Assembly (NCBI RefSeq): GCF_001297775.1
Contig: NZ_LIFX01000009.1
Span: 1 to 64,000 of the forward strand
Origin: Trabulsiella odontotermitis
Lineage (GTDB): Bacteria; Pseudomonadota; Gammaproteobacteria; Enterobacterales; Enterobacteriaceae
Direction: 5' to 3'
DNA length: 64,000 bases
The notes below the pieces were generated by a model. It saw nothing but the letters and a program-made list of their open reading frames with translations. It made no database searches and had not been told where the DNA came from. Positions 36,201 to 45,310 of this stretch are shown in pieces. A program made the translations under genes and the position numbers. The number at the start of each line of letters is the position of its first letter. Within the stretch, counting starts at the first letter, position 1.

Positions 36201-38463
36201 TCTGCTTTTCCCCCAGCGTCGGGGTTTCATCGAAGAAGTTCCACGGTTTCAACAGCGCATGCACCCACTCTGTCGGCATGATTGGCCACTCTTCGGCGCG
36301 GGCGACGTGAGTCGTGCCGGTGGTTACCCACACCACATCATCATGATTATCCAGCGATTCATTGTCTTTGCTGTACAGCCCCAGCCCGGTATCGTGCGTC
36401 GAGCGGTTCGGGTATTTGCCTTCCGGGAAACGCTCATTTGGATGGTAGCGCGTCACCCACAGCTGCTTATCCATAAAGCTCAGACGATGGTAAATCCACT
36501 CGTCCGGGGCAAATTTCGCGCCGGTCGCTACCGGGTGTGTACCACCTGCGTAAGGGATAATCTGATATGACACCGGGTTACCCATGCGGTTTTCTTTCTG
36601 CGCATTGCTGAGCAAGCGGATGGTGCCAGGGTCAAATTTCTGCGCTGCCTGTTGTTCGCTGTCGATAGTGTACTGATTCACCTGCATGGTGCTGGTGCGC
36701 GGGCCGCCAGCGGTGTTTGGTTTCACCTCAGGATCCATCGCCACCAGTCGGTTGTTTTCGCCGTCAACGTCGAGATCGAGACGGAAATTGTAGATATGCT
36801 GGTGCGTGGTGCCGACGATGTTATGGTCGATCAGCGTGCCATAGCGGGTATCGTCCTTGGCCGAGGGATCGTGCATGGTTTTCGCTTTCACGCCTTTCAC
36901 CGCTTCAATGCCGGTCGCGCCTGCATCGATGCCGATGGTACCGTTTTCGTGGAAAATCCAGTCAAAGATGTAATCATAGTTGCCGACGGTGCTGATCCAG
37001 CGGATCACCAGTTCGCGGCGTTCAGTGCTGACGTTCGGTTTCCCCAGTTCCTGATGCTTATACTCCGGTCCGGCATAGCGTTCGAACACGGCGATAGCGC
37101 GGGGAATGTCCATCGGCGCACCGGTATAGTCGGCAATGGTTTCATCAAGCAGCACGGCGTTGGATGGCGCATCTTTCCCGCGCACGATCGGCGAGGTCAG
37201 GGTGCCCATACCGTAATCACCGGAATCAAGATAGGCTTTGAAATACCAGCCGATATCCGGGTCGCCGTAGGGGACGATCATCCCGCCGAGCGAACCTTCG
37301 TACATGATTTTGCGTTTCCTGCCATTGTCGTTATACGTCACGGTGGACAGAATCGGCCCGACTCGCGAGTTCAGGCGCAGGTGGAAATCCCAGTTCTGCC
37401 AGTGGATCATATCGCCGGTAATGGTGTAGTTCTTGCCTTCAGGTTCGATGATCTCCAGCGGTTTCAGCGCTGGTTTCACGCGGTCACGGCCGTCATACGG
37501 GCGCGGCGTCAGCGGCACCGGGATCACCGGGCCTTCCTCAATCTTAATGATCTTCTTCTGCTCGAGATCAACCACCGCCACCAGATTTTCAATCGGGTGC
37601 GCCCAGTAGTTGCCGTCTCCAGTGTCAAGATAACTAATGACTTTCAGCAGCCGGGCATCCTGTTTCAGGCCATCTTTACCGTCAAAATAGCCGACAGTCA
37701 GCGGGGTGGTGATGACCTTTTTCGGATCGTCGATGCCATGTTTTTTCAGCACCTGCGCAAACTCGCTGCTGTTGTCGATAACATTCTGCACAGTGGCGAA
37801 ATCATCCAGCAGCACCATGCCGTGGGCGTCTTTAACGGATTGCCAGGCAGTCACTTTTTTATTCTGCAGATCAACCACACCTTCGATGACATGTTTACCG
37901 TCGAGCATGATGACACTGGCTTCGCGCGGTGCATCGACCGCTTTACCGGTGAGAGCAAAATCCCAGACTGCGGCTTTGTCGGGTTCGCGCAGAGAAATCT
38001 CGGTAAAGCGGGTGTTCGGTTTAAAATCCGGCGCGGCTTTGACAATCTCTACCGCCGCGCGGATCTCATCGGCGGTCAGCGAGTTGAGCGGGTGCGGTTT
38101 CTTCTCGACCTGAAAGGTCTGGTCCAGCCCGGACTGAAACACGTCGTTGATGAAGGTGTCGGAAACCCAGGCTTTATTCTCTTTCATCACCACCGGCACC
38201 TGCAGCGTTAGCGGCTTGCCGTTGACGATGGCGGTTTTCGCGCCCGGTTTTACTTTGACGTACGCGCCATCCTTGATCAGGGTAAAAACCTGCGCGTAAT
38301 CATCCCACTGCACGTCAACGCCGAAATCCTGTAGCGTTTTGTCCATCGGCACCATGTGTGCTTCGCCGCCGTGGGCGAAGGCGGGAGACTGCCAGGTGCA
38401 ACACAGCGCGACAGCCAGCGCCAGCGTCGTTTTGCGGGGAGAGAAAAAAGAGCGGCTTCCCAT
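36196..38463 (-). CDS. tynA: TynA, periplasmic copper amine oxidase (tyramine/phenylethylamine oxidase)
   Basis: Copper- and topaquinone-containing amine oxidase that turns phenylethylamine or tyramine into the aldehyde, ammonia and hydrogen peroxide in the periplasm. It has 755 residues with a signal peptide ending near SPAFAHGGEAH. The topaquinone precursor is Tyr496 in GNYDYIF; copper ligands His554 and His556 lie in THQHIYNF, and the catalytic aspartate is Asp413 in YLDSGDYG. The N-terminal D1 copper-amine-oxidase domain is present. It lies downstream of paaZ in the same direction with FeaR-type sites between, so it has its own promoter. Confidence 0.97.
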   Translation of the reverse strand: MGSRSFFSPRKTTLALAVALCCTWQSPAFAHGGEAHMVPMDKTLQDFGVDVQWDDYAQVFTLIKDGAYVKVKPGAKTAIVNGKPLTLQVPVVMKENKAWVSDTFINDVFQSGLDQTFQVEKKPHPLNSLTADEIRAAVEIVKAAPDFKPNTRFTEISLREPDKAAVWDFALTGKAVDAPREASVIMLDGKHVIEGVVDLQNKKVTAWQSVKDAHGMVLLDDFATVQNVIDNSSEFAQVLKKHGIDDPKKVITTPLTVGYFDGKDGLKQDARLLKVISYLDTGDGNYWAHPIENLVAVVDLEQKKIIKIEEGPVIPVPLTPRPYDGRDRVKPALKPLEIIEPEGKNYTITGDMIHWQNWDFHLRLNSRVGPILSTVTYNDNGRKRKIMYEGSLGGMIVPYGDPDIGWYFKAYLDSGDYGMGTLTSPIVRGKDAPSNAVLLDETIADYTGAPMDIPRAIAVFERYAGPEYKHQELGKPNVSTERRELVIRWISTVGNYDYIFDWIFHENGTIGIDAGATGIEAVKGVKAKTMHDPSAKDDTRYGTLIDHNIVGTTHQHIYNFRLDLDVDGENNRLVAMDPEVKPNTAGGPRTSTMQVNQYTIDSEQQAAQKFDPGTIRLLSNAQKENRMGNPVSYQIIPYAGGTHPVATGAKFAPDEWIYHRLSFMDKQLWVTRYHPNERFPEGKYPNRSTHDTGLGLYSKDNESLDNHDDVVWVTTGTTHVARAEEWPIMPTEWVHALLKPWNFFDETPTLGEKQK

Positions 38464-38542
38464 GTTTGACCTCGTCTTATTGTTTTGTTGTGTTGTGAGT
38501 GTTGTGACAGCGTTATCCTGACAGGCAGGCGCGCAAAGGTGT

Positions 38543-38579
38543 TTGCCTGCTGCTGCCAGGTTGTTTGTCAGATGTGCCA
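38543..38579 (-). promoter_or_regulatory. Tandem FeaR-type sites upstream of tynA
   Basis: On the minus strand TGGCA at 38579-38575 is followed after eight bases by AAA (38566-38564), a full match to TGNCA-N8-AAA. A second TGGCA at 38558-38554 is 21 bp further on, with AAA displaced by one base. The same spacing is found upstream of feaB. Confidence 0.5.
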
Positions 38580-38597
38580 GGTTGGGAAGTTTTTGCG

Positions 38598-38625
38598 TGC
38601 CGGGCAGGCGGAGTGCTGCCCGGCA
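38598..38625 (-). terminator. Hairpin between paaZ and tynA
   Basis: Perfect 10-bp stem TGCCGGGCAG (38598-38607) with CTGCCCGGCA (38616-38625). There is no T run on the minus side, so it may be a weak or Rho-assisted end to paaZ. Confidence 0.5.
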
Positions 38626-38638
38626 ATGTTACTGCGGA

Positions 38639-40678
38639 TCAGAGGTCGCCTTTCTGGCGCGCGACCAGCGTCAGAATGGAGTAGAGCGCTACCGTCTGCT
38701 GATGCTGATTGAAAATCTCTACGGCCCATTCCACCACGCCGGTCGGTTTCTCTTCAGCGGTTTTCTGCCGTTTCACCGTCTTGCGCTTACAGGTCAGGCG
38801 TACCTGAATGGTGTCGCCAGGTTTTACCGGCTCGATAAAGCGCAGGTTTTCCATGCCGTAGTTGGCGATCACCGGCCCGACGCCATCGTCCACGAACAGC
38901 CCGGCAGCGGCGGAAATCACGAAATAGCCGTGCACCACGCGCTCACCAAACAGAGATTCTGCCGCCGCGATTTTATCCATGTGGGCGTAGAAGTGATCGC
39001 CGCTCAGGCAGGCAAAATTAACGATATCCGCTTCAGTCATGGTCCGGCGCGGCGTCAGCAGGCTGTCGCCTGGCTGCAATTCTTCGAAATATTTACGGAA
39101 CGGATGGATACGGTCTTCTGTCACCTGCGCACCGCGCACCCATTGCCTGCTGATGGCGGCGAGCATCGTAGGGCTTCCCTGAATTGCCGTACGTTGCATG
39201 TAGTGTTTCACCGCCCGCAGACCACCAAGCTCTTCGCCGCCGCCCGCGCGTCCCGGGCCGCCATGCACCAGTTGTGGCAGCGGCGAACCGTGTCCGGTGG
39301 ATTCCTTCGAGGATTCTTCATTCAGTATCTGAATACGACCATGCGCCCGTGCGGCGCCGAGGATAAAGGCGCGTGCCAGTTCGCCATCGGCGGTGACCAG
39401 CGACCCGGCGAGGCTGCCTTGCCCGGCGCGCGCCAGCGCCAGCGAATGTTCACGGTCGCGGTAGGGCATCAGCGTGGCAACAGGGCCGAAGGCTTCCGTC
39501 TCATGCACGGCGGGAGTCTCGTCCGGCTGCGGGCACCACAACAGTGTCGGCGGGAAAAATGCCCCGGCGGCATTGAGGTCAGCCTTACCCCCGAGACGAA
39601 CGTCACAGCCCGCGGCGATCAGCGCATTCACCCGTTCCTGCACGTCCTGTCGCTGTTCGGCATTGACCAGCGCGCCCATTTTCACCCCTTCCTGCGCCGG
39701 ATCGCCCACCGTCACGTTCTCAAGCCGCGCAATCAGCGCATCGCTGACCGCCTGCACTTGCACCTGCGGCACAATAATGCGGCGGATCGCGGTACATTTC
39801 TGCCCGGCTTTCGCCGTCATTTCCCGCACCACTTCGCGGATGAACAGGGCGAATTCCGGCTGTTCCGGCGTGACATCATCGCCGAGCACACAGCAGTTCA
39901 GAGAATCCGCTTCCATGGTGAACGGTATCGAATTTGCCACGATATTGGGGTGAACGCGCAGCATCTGGCCGGTTGTTGCCGATCCGGTGAAAGTCACCAC
40001 ATCCTGTGTATCCAGATGATCCAGCAAATCTCCCGCGCTGCCGCAAATCAGGCTGATGGCGCCGTCCGGCACCAGACCGCTGTCGACAATGGCTTTCACC
40101 ATCGCCTGAGTGACCTGTGCCGTGGCGGTGGCCGGTTTGATGATGGCGGGCATACCCGCCAGCCACGTCGGTGCGAGTTTTTCAAGCATTCCCCAGCAGG
40201 GGAAGTTAAAGGCGTTGATATGTACGGCGACGCCGGATTTTGAGGTCAGCACGTGGCGGGCGGCAAAACCACCGGCTTTCGACAGCGGGATCAGCTCATC
40301 TTCCGGCCACAGGGTGTCGTCCGGCAGTTCGCGGCTGCCGAGCCCGGCATAGGTAAACAGCGTGCCGATGCCGCCTTCAATGTCCACCCAGCTGTCGGCC
40401 CGCGTGGCGCCGGTTTGTGCCGACAGCGCGTAAAAGGTCTCTTTCTGCTCCAGCAGGTGGCGGGCGACGGCTTTGAGCATCGTCGCGCGCTCAATGAAGG
40501 TCATCGCCTGTAACGCTTTGCCGCCGTGCTCAATTGCAAAACGTCGCGCCTTCGCCATATCGAGACCTTCACTGCTCACTTCCCACAGCACGTCGCCGGT
40601 AATGGCGTGATGGATTGCGCGCGCACGACCGCGGCCTGACTGCCACGCGCCGGATAAGTAACTGGTTAACTGCTGCAT
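38639..40678 (-). CDS. paaZ: PaaZ, oxepin-CoA hydrolase / 3-oxo-5,6-dehydrosuberyl-CoA semialdehyde dehydrogenase
   Basis: Bifunctional ring-opening enzyme of phenylacetate breakdown. ATG 40678 gives 679 residues. The N-terminal aldehyde dehydrogenase domain has Glu256 (in FTMEADS) and catalytic Cys295 (in [10 protein letters not shown]). The C-terminal MaoC-like hydratase domain (from about 535, [14 protein letters not shown]) opens oxepin-CoA. Channelling of the unstable aldehyde between the two is known for E. coli. It is divergent from paaA, and the shared control region contains PaaX, IHF and CRP sites. Confidence 0.97.
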   Translation of the reverse strand: MQQLTSYLSGAWQSGRGRARAIHHAITGDVLWEVSSEGLDMAKARRFAIEHGGKALQAMTFIERATMLKAVARHLLEQKETFYALSAQTGATRADSWVDIEGGIGTLFTYAGLGSRELPDDTLWPEDELIPLSKAGGFAARHVLTSKSGVAVHINAFNFPCWGMLEKLAPTWLAGMPAIIKPATATAQVTQAMVKAIVDSGLVPDGAISLICGSAGDLLDHLDTQDVVTFTGSATTGQMLRVHPNIVANSIPFTMEADSLNCCVLGDDVTPEQPEFALFIREVVREMTAKAGQKCTAIRRIIVPQVQVQAVSDALIARLENVTVGDPAQEGVKMGALVNAEQRQDVQERVNALIAAGCDVRLGGKADLNAAGAFFPPTLLWCPQPDETPAVHETEAFGPVATLMPYRDREHSLALARAGQGSLAGSLVTADGELARAFILGAARAHGRIQILNEESSKESTGHGSPLPQLVHGGPGRAGGGEELGGLRAVKHYMQRTAIQGSPTMLAAISRQWVRGAQVTEDRIHPFRKYFEELQPGDSLLTPRRTMTEADIVNFACLSGDHFYAHMDKIAAAESLFGERVVHGYFVISAAAGLFVDDGVGPVIANYGMENLRFIEPVKPGDTIQVRLTCKRKTVKRQKTAEEKPTGVVEWAVEIFNQHQQTVALYSILTLVARQKGDL

Positions 40679-40720
40679 CACCGTTCTCCAAAGTGTTACG
40701 TTGCTTTGTATTACATAGTT

Positions 40721-40733
40721 TGATTATGAATCA
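40721..40733. promoter_or_regulatory. PaaX-type palindrome near paaZ
   Basis: TGATT-ATG-AATCA, a perfect inverted repeat 43-55 bp upstream of paaZ, with the TGATT half found in PaaX operators. Confidence 0.5.
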
Positions 40734-40796
40734 TAAAAATCAAGGATGAATTTAATAATTTATTAACAATGCGATCGCTGTCTTTACACGCTAAAA

Positions 40797-40809
40797 AATC
40801 AATTCATTG
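40797..40809. promoter_or_regulatory. IHF site match
   Basis: AATCAA-TTCA-TTG matches WATCAA-N4-TTR at every defined base. IHF is known to act at the E. coli paa promoter. Confidence 0.5.
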
Positions 40810-40835
40810 AAAATACGTAATATTAGTAAATGAGT

Positions 40836-40851
40836 TGCGAGTGGCATCACA
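40836..40851. promoter_or_regulatory. CRP site of the paa operon
   Basis: TGCGA-GTGGCA-TCACA, nine of ten consensus bases, upstream of paaA. CRP control of paa is known in E. coli. Confidence 0.55.
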
Positions 40852-40911
40852 GAAAACATAAACATAATTTGTGGTTTTAGTTAACCGTTATGTAACTTTT
40901 ATAAAACAAAG

Positions 40912-40926
40912 TGATTCGCAAAATCA
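40912..40926. promoter_or_regulatory. PaaX operator at the paaA promoter
   Basis: TGATT-CGCAA-AATCA, an inverted repeat starting about 7 bp after TATAAA (40900-40905), so a bound repressor would cover the start of transcription. It contains the TGATTCG core of PaaX sites. Confidence 0.6.
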
Positions 40927-40964
40927 CGAAAAACAGGTTTAACAGGAATCATAAAGGTGATGAC

Positions 40965-41894
40965 GTGACAGAAGAGCAACGCTTTAACGAGCGCATCGCG
41001 CAGGAAACCGCCATCGAGCCGCAGGACTGGATGCCGGATGCCTACCGTAAAACGCTGATCCGCCAGATTGGTCAGCATGCGCATTCCGAAATCGTCGGCA
41101 TGCTGCCGGAAGGGAACTGGATCACCCGTGCGCCGTCGCTGCGCCGGAAGGCCATTCTGCTGGCAAAGGTGCAGGACGAAGCGGGTCATGGCCTCTATCT
41201 CTACAGCGCGGCGGAAACCCTCGGCTGCGCGCGCGAGGATCTCTACCAGAAGATGCTCGACGGCAAGATGAAATACTCGTCGATTTTTAACTACCCGACG
41301 CTGAACTGGGCGGATATCGGGGTGATCGGCTGGCTGGTGGATGGCGCGGCCATTGTTAATCAGGTGGCGCTGTGCCGGACTTCGTACGGCCCGTATGCCC
41401 GGGCGATGGTGAAAATCTGCAAAGAAGAGAGTTTTCATCAGCGTCAGGGGTTTGAAGCTTGCGTGACACTGTCACAAGGGAGCGAAGCCCAGCGCCAGAT
41501 GCTACAGGACGCCATCAACCGCTTCTGGTGGCCGTCACTGATGATGTTTGGCCCTAATGACGACAATTCGCCGAACAGCGCCCGCAGCCTGGCGTGGAAA
41601 ATCAAACGCCATTCCAACGATGAGCTGCGCCAGCGCTTTGTCGACAACACCATTCCGCAGGTGGAAATGCTGGGTATGACCGTGCCGGATCCGGATCTGC
41701 ATTTCGACGAGGCCAGCGGCCATTACCGTTTTGGTGATATCGACTGGCAGGAATTTAACGAGGTGATTAACGGACGCGGCATCTGCAACCACGAACGCAT
41801 TGCCGCCAAACGCAAGGCGTGGGATGACGGGGAGTGGGTGCGCGAAGCCGCACTGGCCCACGCGCAGAAACAGCAAACCCGCCACGTCGCCTGA
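40965..41894 (+). CDS. paaA: PaaA, catalytic subunit of phenylacetyl-CoA 1,2-epoxidase
   Basis: Di-iron oxygenase subunit that inserts oxygen into the ring of phenylacetyl-CoA. GTG 40965, after AAAGGTGA, gives 309 residues, the E. coli length and N terminus. The di-iron ligand motifs are [10 protein letters not shown] and [11 protein letters not shown]. It works in a complex with PaaB, PaaC and the reductase PaaE. It is the first gene of the long operon paaABCDEFGHIJK, with gaps of a few bases or overlaps as far as paaJ. Confidence 0.98.
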   Translation: MTEEQRFNERIAQETAIEPQDWMPDAYRKTLIRQIGQHAHSEIVGMLPEGNWITRAPSLRRKAILLAKVQDEAGHGLYLYSAAETLGCAREDLYQKMLDGKMKYSSIFNYPTLNWADIGVIGWLVDGAAIVNQVALCRTSYGPYARAMVKICKEESFHQRQGFEACVTLSQGSEAQRQMLQDAINRFWWPSLMMFGPNDDNSPNSARSLAWKIKRHSNDELRQRFVDNTIPQVEMLGMTVPDPDLHFDEASGHYRFGDIDWQEFNEVINGRGICNHERIAAKRKAWDDGEWVREAALAHAQKQQTRHVA

Positions 41895-41905
41895 GGAGGA
41901 TCATG

Positions 41906-42193
41906 ATGAGCAATGTTTACTGGCCACTGTATGAAGTGTTTGTCCGCAGCAAACAGGGGCTTTCCCATCGGCACGTCGGCAGCCTGCATGCCGCGGACGA
42001 TCGTATGGCGCTGGAAAATGCCCGCGACGCCTACACCCGGCGCAACGAAGGCTGTTCTATCTGGGTGGTGAAGGCAAGCGAAATCGTCGCCTCACAGCCG
42101 GAAGAGCGCGGTGAGTTTTTCGACCCGTCAGAGAGCAAGGTGTACCGTCATCCGACGTTTTACACCATTCCTGACGGCATTGAGCATATGTGA
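41906..42193 (+). CDS. paaB: PaaB, subunit of phenylacetyl-CoA epoxidase
   Basis: Small subunit of 95 residues that bridges PaaAC heterodimers in the epoxidase complex. ATG 41906 matches the E. coli start MSNVYWPLYEVFVR; ATG 41903 directly before it is also possible. GAGGAGGA lies upstream. The sequence GSLHAADDRMALENARD and the end HPTFYTIPDGIEHM are typical. Confidence 0.97.
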   Translation: MSNVYWPLYEVFVRSKQGLSHRHVGSLHAADDRMALENARDAYTRRNEGCSIWVVKASEIVASQPEERGEFFDPSESKVYRHPTFYTIPDGIEHM

Positions 42194-42200
42194 GGTGGTG

Positions 42201-42956
42201 ATGATAACCAACGATCCCATCGCCACTTACGCGCTGCGCCTCGGTGATAACTGTCTGGTACTGGCACAGCGGCTTTCCGCCTGGTGTGGTCATGCGCCGG
42301 AGCTGGAAATCGATCTGGCGCTCGCCAATATCGGTCTTGATCTGCTGGGGCAGGCGCGCAATTTTCTGACGTACGCCGCGGAACGTCACGGTGAAGGCGA
42401 TGAAGACACGCTGGCCTATTTCCGTGATGAACGCCAGTTCAGCAATCTGCTGTTGGTTGAGCAGCCGAACGGCAACTTCGCCGACACCATCGCCCGCCAG
42501 TACCTGATGGACGCCTGGCACGTCGCGCTGTTCAGCCGCCTGACCGCCAGCCGTGATTCGCAAATTGCCGCCATTGCCGCCAAAGCCATCAAAGAAGCGC
42601 GTTATCACCTGCGTTTCAGCCGCGGCTGGATGGTGCGTCTTGGACAGGGTACCGAACTGTCCACGCAGCGCATGCAGCAGGCGCTGGACAACGTCTGGCG
42701 CTTTACCGCCGAACTGTTTGACGCCGATGCGCTGGATATCGCGCTGAGCGAGCAGGGCATTGCTGTCGATCCGCGTACCTTGCGCGCCGAATGGGACGCG
42801 GAAATCCACAATGGTTTACGCGAGGCCGGGTTAGCCGAGCCTGCCGATGCGGCTTACCGTACCGGCGGCAAACAGGGGCTGCATACCGAACATCTCGGCC
42901 CAATGCTGGCGGAGATGCAATATCTGCAGCGAATGTATCCCGCGCAACAGTGGTAA
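42201..42956 (+). CDS. paaC: PaaC, structural subunit of phenylacetyl-CoA epoxidase
   Basis: Ferritin-like subunit that pairs with PaaA but lacks a full di-iron site in the family. It has 251 residues, three more than E. coli owing to a slightly different N terminus (MITNDPIATYALRLGDN). Landmarks are LALANIGLDLLGQARNFLTYA and KEARYHLRFSRGWMVRLG. It begins eight bases after paaB. Confidence 0.96.
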   Translation: MITNDPIATYALRLGDNCLVLAQRLSAWCGHAPELEIDLALANIGLDLLGQARNFLTYAAERHGEGDEDTLAYFRDERQFSNLLLVEQPNGNFADTIARQYLMDAWHVALFSRLTASRDSQIAAIAAKAIKEARYHLRFSRGWMVRLGQGTELSTQRMQQALDNVWRFTAELFDADALDIALSEQGIAVDPRTLRAEWDAEIHNGLREAGLAEPADAAYRTGGKQGLHTEHLGPMLAEMQYLQRMYPAQQW

Positions 42957-42968
42957 CCGGAGGTCAGC

Positions 42969-43466
42969 ATGCAACGTCTTGCCACCCTTGCCCCGGCCGA
43001 AGTACACCAGATCTGGTCGCTGCTGGGGCAGATCCCGGACCCGGAAGTGCCGGTGCTCACTATTACCGATTTAGGCATGGTGCGCAGTGTGGCGCCGCAG
43101 GGTGACGGCTGGGTGATTGGCTTCACGCCGACCTATTCCGGCTGCCCGGCGACCGAACATCTGCTGGGCGAGATCCGCCGCGTCATGACCGACAACGGCT
43201 ATACGCCGGTGCATATTGTGCTGCAGCTCGATCCGCCGTGGACCACGGACTGGATGAGCGTTGATGCCCGCGAACGGCTGCGTCAGTACGGTATTAGTCC
43301 GCCACAGGCGCACGCCTGCCATGCCGGGATCCCCGAAACGGTCAGTTGCCCGCGTTGCGGCAGCCACCACTCGACGCTTATCAGCGAATTTGGTTCGACG
43401 GCCTGCAAAGCGCTGTACCGCTGCGACAGCTGCCGCGAACCTTTTGATTACTTTAAATGTATTTGA
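42969..43466 (+). CDS. paaD: PaaD, MIP18/DUF59 metal-cluster assembly protein
   Basis: Protein of 165 residues required for phenylacetyl-CoA epoxidase activity, probably in maturation of an iron-sulfur cluster of the system. A DUF59 domain fills the N-terminal part (IPDPEVPVLTITDLGMVR) with the conserved cysteine in YSGCPATEH. The C-terminal part holds two CxxC pairs, CPRCGSHH and CDSCREPF, likely a metal site. Its place inside the operon is conserved. Confidence 0.96.
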   Translation: MQRLATLAPAEVHQIWSLLGQIPDPEVPVLTITDLGMVRSVAPQGDGWVIGFTPTYSGCPATEHLLGEIRRVMTDNGYTPVHIVLQLDPPWTTDWMSVDARERLRQYGISPPQAHACHAGIPETVSCPRCGSHHSTLISEFGSTACKALYRCDSCREPFDYFKCI

Positions 43467-43473
43467 GGTTGCC

Positions 43474-44544
43474 ATGACGACGTTCCATTCGCTTACGGTG
43501 GCAAAAGTTGAACCCGAAACCCGCGATGCGGTAACCATCACCTTCGCGGTGCCCGACGCGTTACAGGCGGCCTACGCCTTCCGTCCCGGGCAGCATCTGA
43601 CGCTGAAAACCCGGCTGGGTAATGACGAGTTGCGCCGCTGTTATTCCATCTGCCGCGGTGCAAGACCCGGTGAAATCAGCGTGGCGGTGAAAGCCATTGA
43701 TGGCGGGCGTTTCTCGAACTACGCCCGTCAGGAGATCAAACAGGGCATGGCGCTGGATGTCATGGTGCCGCAGGGATTGTTCGGCTATCAGCCACAGCCA
43801 GACCGCCGCGGCAATTATCTCGCCATCGCAGCCGGTTCCGGTATCACCCCGATGCTGGCGATCGTGGAGACCACGCTGGCGACCGAGCCGGACAGCCTGT
43901 TTACCGTGATTTACGGCAACCGCAGCAGCCAGAGCATGATGTTTCGCCAGGCGCTGGCTGATCTCAAAGACCGCTACCCGACGCGTCTGCAACTGGTCTG
44001 CCTGTTCAGTCAGGAAACCCTCGACAGCGATCTGCTACACGGGCGCATTGACGGTGAAAAACTGCAGGCGCTGTCTCGCACGCTGATTAACTTTAGTCAG
44101 TTTGACGAAGCCTTTATCTGCGGTCCGGCAGCGATGATGGACGAGGCGGAAACCGCGCTGCTGGCGCTCGGCATGGCGAAAAAATGCATACACCTTGAGC
44201 GCTTTAATACACCCGGTAGCGGCGTGCGCCGTACCACCAGCGTACAGGCGCAGGGGCAGACGGTCACCGTACGTCAGGATGGTCGCGATCGTCAGGTGAC
44301 GCTAACGGCTGACGACGAAAGCATACTCGATGCGGCGCTGCGTCAGGGGGCCGATTTGCCGTATGCCTGCAAGGGCGGCGTCTGCGCCACCTGCAAATGC
44401 AAAGTGCTGCGCGGTAACGTCTCGATGACCACCAACTACAGCCTCGAAGCCGATGAGCTGGCGGCGGGGTATGTGCTGAGCTGTCAGGCGCTGCCGACCA
44501 CGCCGGACGTGATTGTCGATTTTGATGCGAAGGGGATGGCATGA
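43474..44544 (+). CDS. paaE: PaaE, reductase subunit of phenylacetyl-CoA epoxidase
   Basis: NADPH-dependent flavin and iron-sulfur reductase that supplies electrons to PaaA. It has 356 residues from ATG 43474, equal to E. coli. The N-terminal FAD domain has RRCYSIC, the nucleotide domain has AAGSGITPMLAI, and the C-terminal plant-type ferredoxin domain has CKGGVCATCKCKV and a final cysteine in LSCQAL. Its last bases overlap the paaF start in ATGA. Confidence 0.97.
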   Translation: MTTFHSLTVAKVEPETRDAVTITFAVPDALQAAYAFRPGQHLTLKTRLGNDELRRCYSICRGARPGEISVAVKAIDGGRFSNYARQEIKQGMALDVMVPQGLFGYQPQPDRRGNYLAIAAGSGITPMLAIVETTLATEPDSLFTVIYGNRSSQSMMFRQALADLKDRYPTRLQLVCLFSQETLDSDLLHGRIDGEKLQALSRTLINFSQFDEAFICGPAAMMDEAETALLALGMAKKCIHLERFNTPGSGVRRTTSVQAQGQTVTVRQDGRDRQVTLTADDESILDAALRQGADLPYACKGGVCATCKCKVLRGNVSMTTNYSLEADELAAGYVLSCQALPTTPDVIVDFDAKGMA

Positions 44545-45308
44545 GCGAACTGCTGGCTGAACAGCACGACCGCGTGCTGCTGCTGACCCTCAATCGCCCG
44601 CAGGTGCGAAATGCGCTGAATAACGCGTTACTGGCGCAAATTGCCGGTGCGCTGGAGTCTGCTGCGCAAAATCCGGCGATTGCGGCCTGTGTAATCAGCG
44701 GCAATGAACGCTTTTTTGCTGCCGGGGCAGATCTCAACGAAATGGCGGATAACGATCTCGCCGCGACATTAAACGACGTTCGCCCGCGGCTGTGGGCGCG
44801 GATCGATGCTTTCAATAAACCACTGATTGCGGCGGTGAACGGTTATGCGCTGGGCGCGGGCTGTGAGCTGGCAATGCTCTGCGACATCGTCATGGCGGGT
44901 GATAACGCCCGTTTTGGTCTGCCGGAAATCACGCTCGGCATCATGCCCGGTGCCGGTGGCACCCAACGGTTGATTCGCTCTGTCGGTAAAGCGCTGGCCA
45001 GCCGTATGGTGCTGAGCGGTGAAAGCATCGACGCCAGACGCGCCCACGAGGCAGGGCTGGTGAGTGACATTTGTCCGCCCGCGCTGACGCAGGAATACGC
45101 GTTACAGCTGGCGAAAACTATCGCGGCGCGCGCGCCACTGGCGCTGCAGGCGGCAAAACAGGCGCTGCGCCAGTCGCAGGAGGTCAGTCTCCACGCCGGG
45201 CTACAGCTTGAACGCCAGTGGTTTACGCTGCTCAGCGCCACCGACGATCGGCAGGAAGGCATTGCCGCGTTTCGCGAAAAACGTACCCCCGAATTTAAAG
45301 GACGCTAA
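44541..45308 (+). CDS. paaF: PaaF, 2,3-dehydroadipyl-CoA hydratase
   Basis: Crotonase-family enzyme of 255 residues that hydrates 2,3-dehydroadipyl-CoA to 3-hydroxyadipyl-CoA late in phenylacetate breakdown. The oxyanion-hole segments AAGADLNEMA and GYALGAGCELAMLCD and the glutamate-bearing PEITLGIMPGAGGTQRL are intact. It overlaps paaE by four bases and is two bases from paaG. Confidence 0.97.
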   Translation: MSELLAEQHDRVLLLTLNRPQVRNALNNALLAQIAGALESAAQNPAIAACVISGNERFFAAGADLNEMADNDLAATLNDVRPRLWARIDAFNKPLIAAVNGYALGAGCELAMLCDIVMAGDNARFGLPEITLGIMPGAGGTQRLIRSVGKALASRMVLSGESIDARRAHEAGLVSDICPPALTQEYALQLAKTIAARAPLALQAAKQALRQSQEVSLHAGLQLERQWFTLLSATDDRQEGIAAFREKRTPEFKGR

Positions 45309-45310
45309 CA

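Larger units (their letters stand above)
40679..40964. other. paaZ-paaA divergent control region
   Basis: 286 bp, no gene. From left to right: a palindrome near paaZ (40721-40733), an IHF match (40797-40809), a CRP match (40836-40851), a TATAAA (40900-40905) and a PaaX-type box (40912-40926) before paaA. Confidence 0.65.

Noticed and set aside
36652-38211. Long plus-strand frame (519 codons) opposite tynA
   Set aside because: Antisense shadow of tynA; the composition is that of reverse-complemented coding sequence.
38494-38509. CRP site upstream of tynA (TGTGA-N6-TGACA)
   Set aside because: Only 9 of 10 bases in a GTTGTG-rich tract about 30 bp before the start codon, downstream of the likely promoter; probably chance.
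38543-40243. Long plus-strand frame (566 codons) opposite paaZ
   Set aside because: It lies antisense to a clearly real paaZ in a GC-rich gene, where shadow frames are common; His/Arg-rich composition and no start signal.
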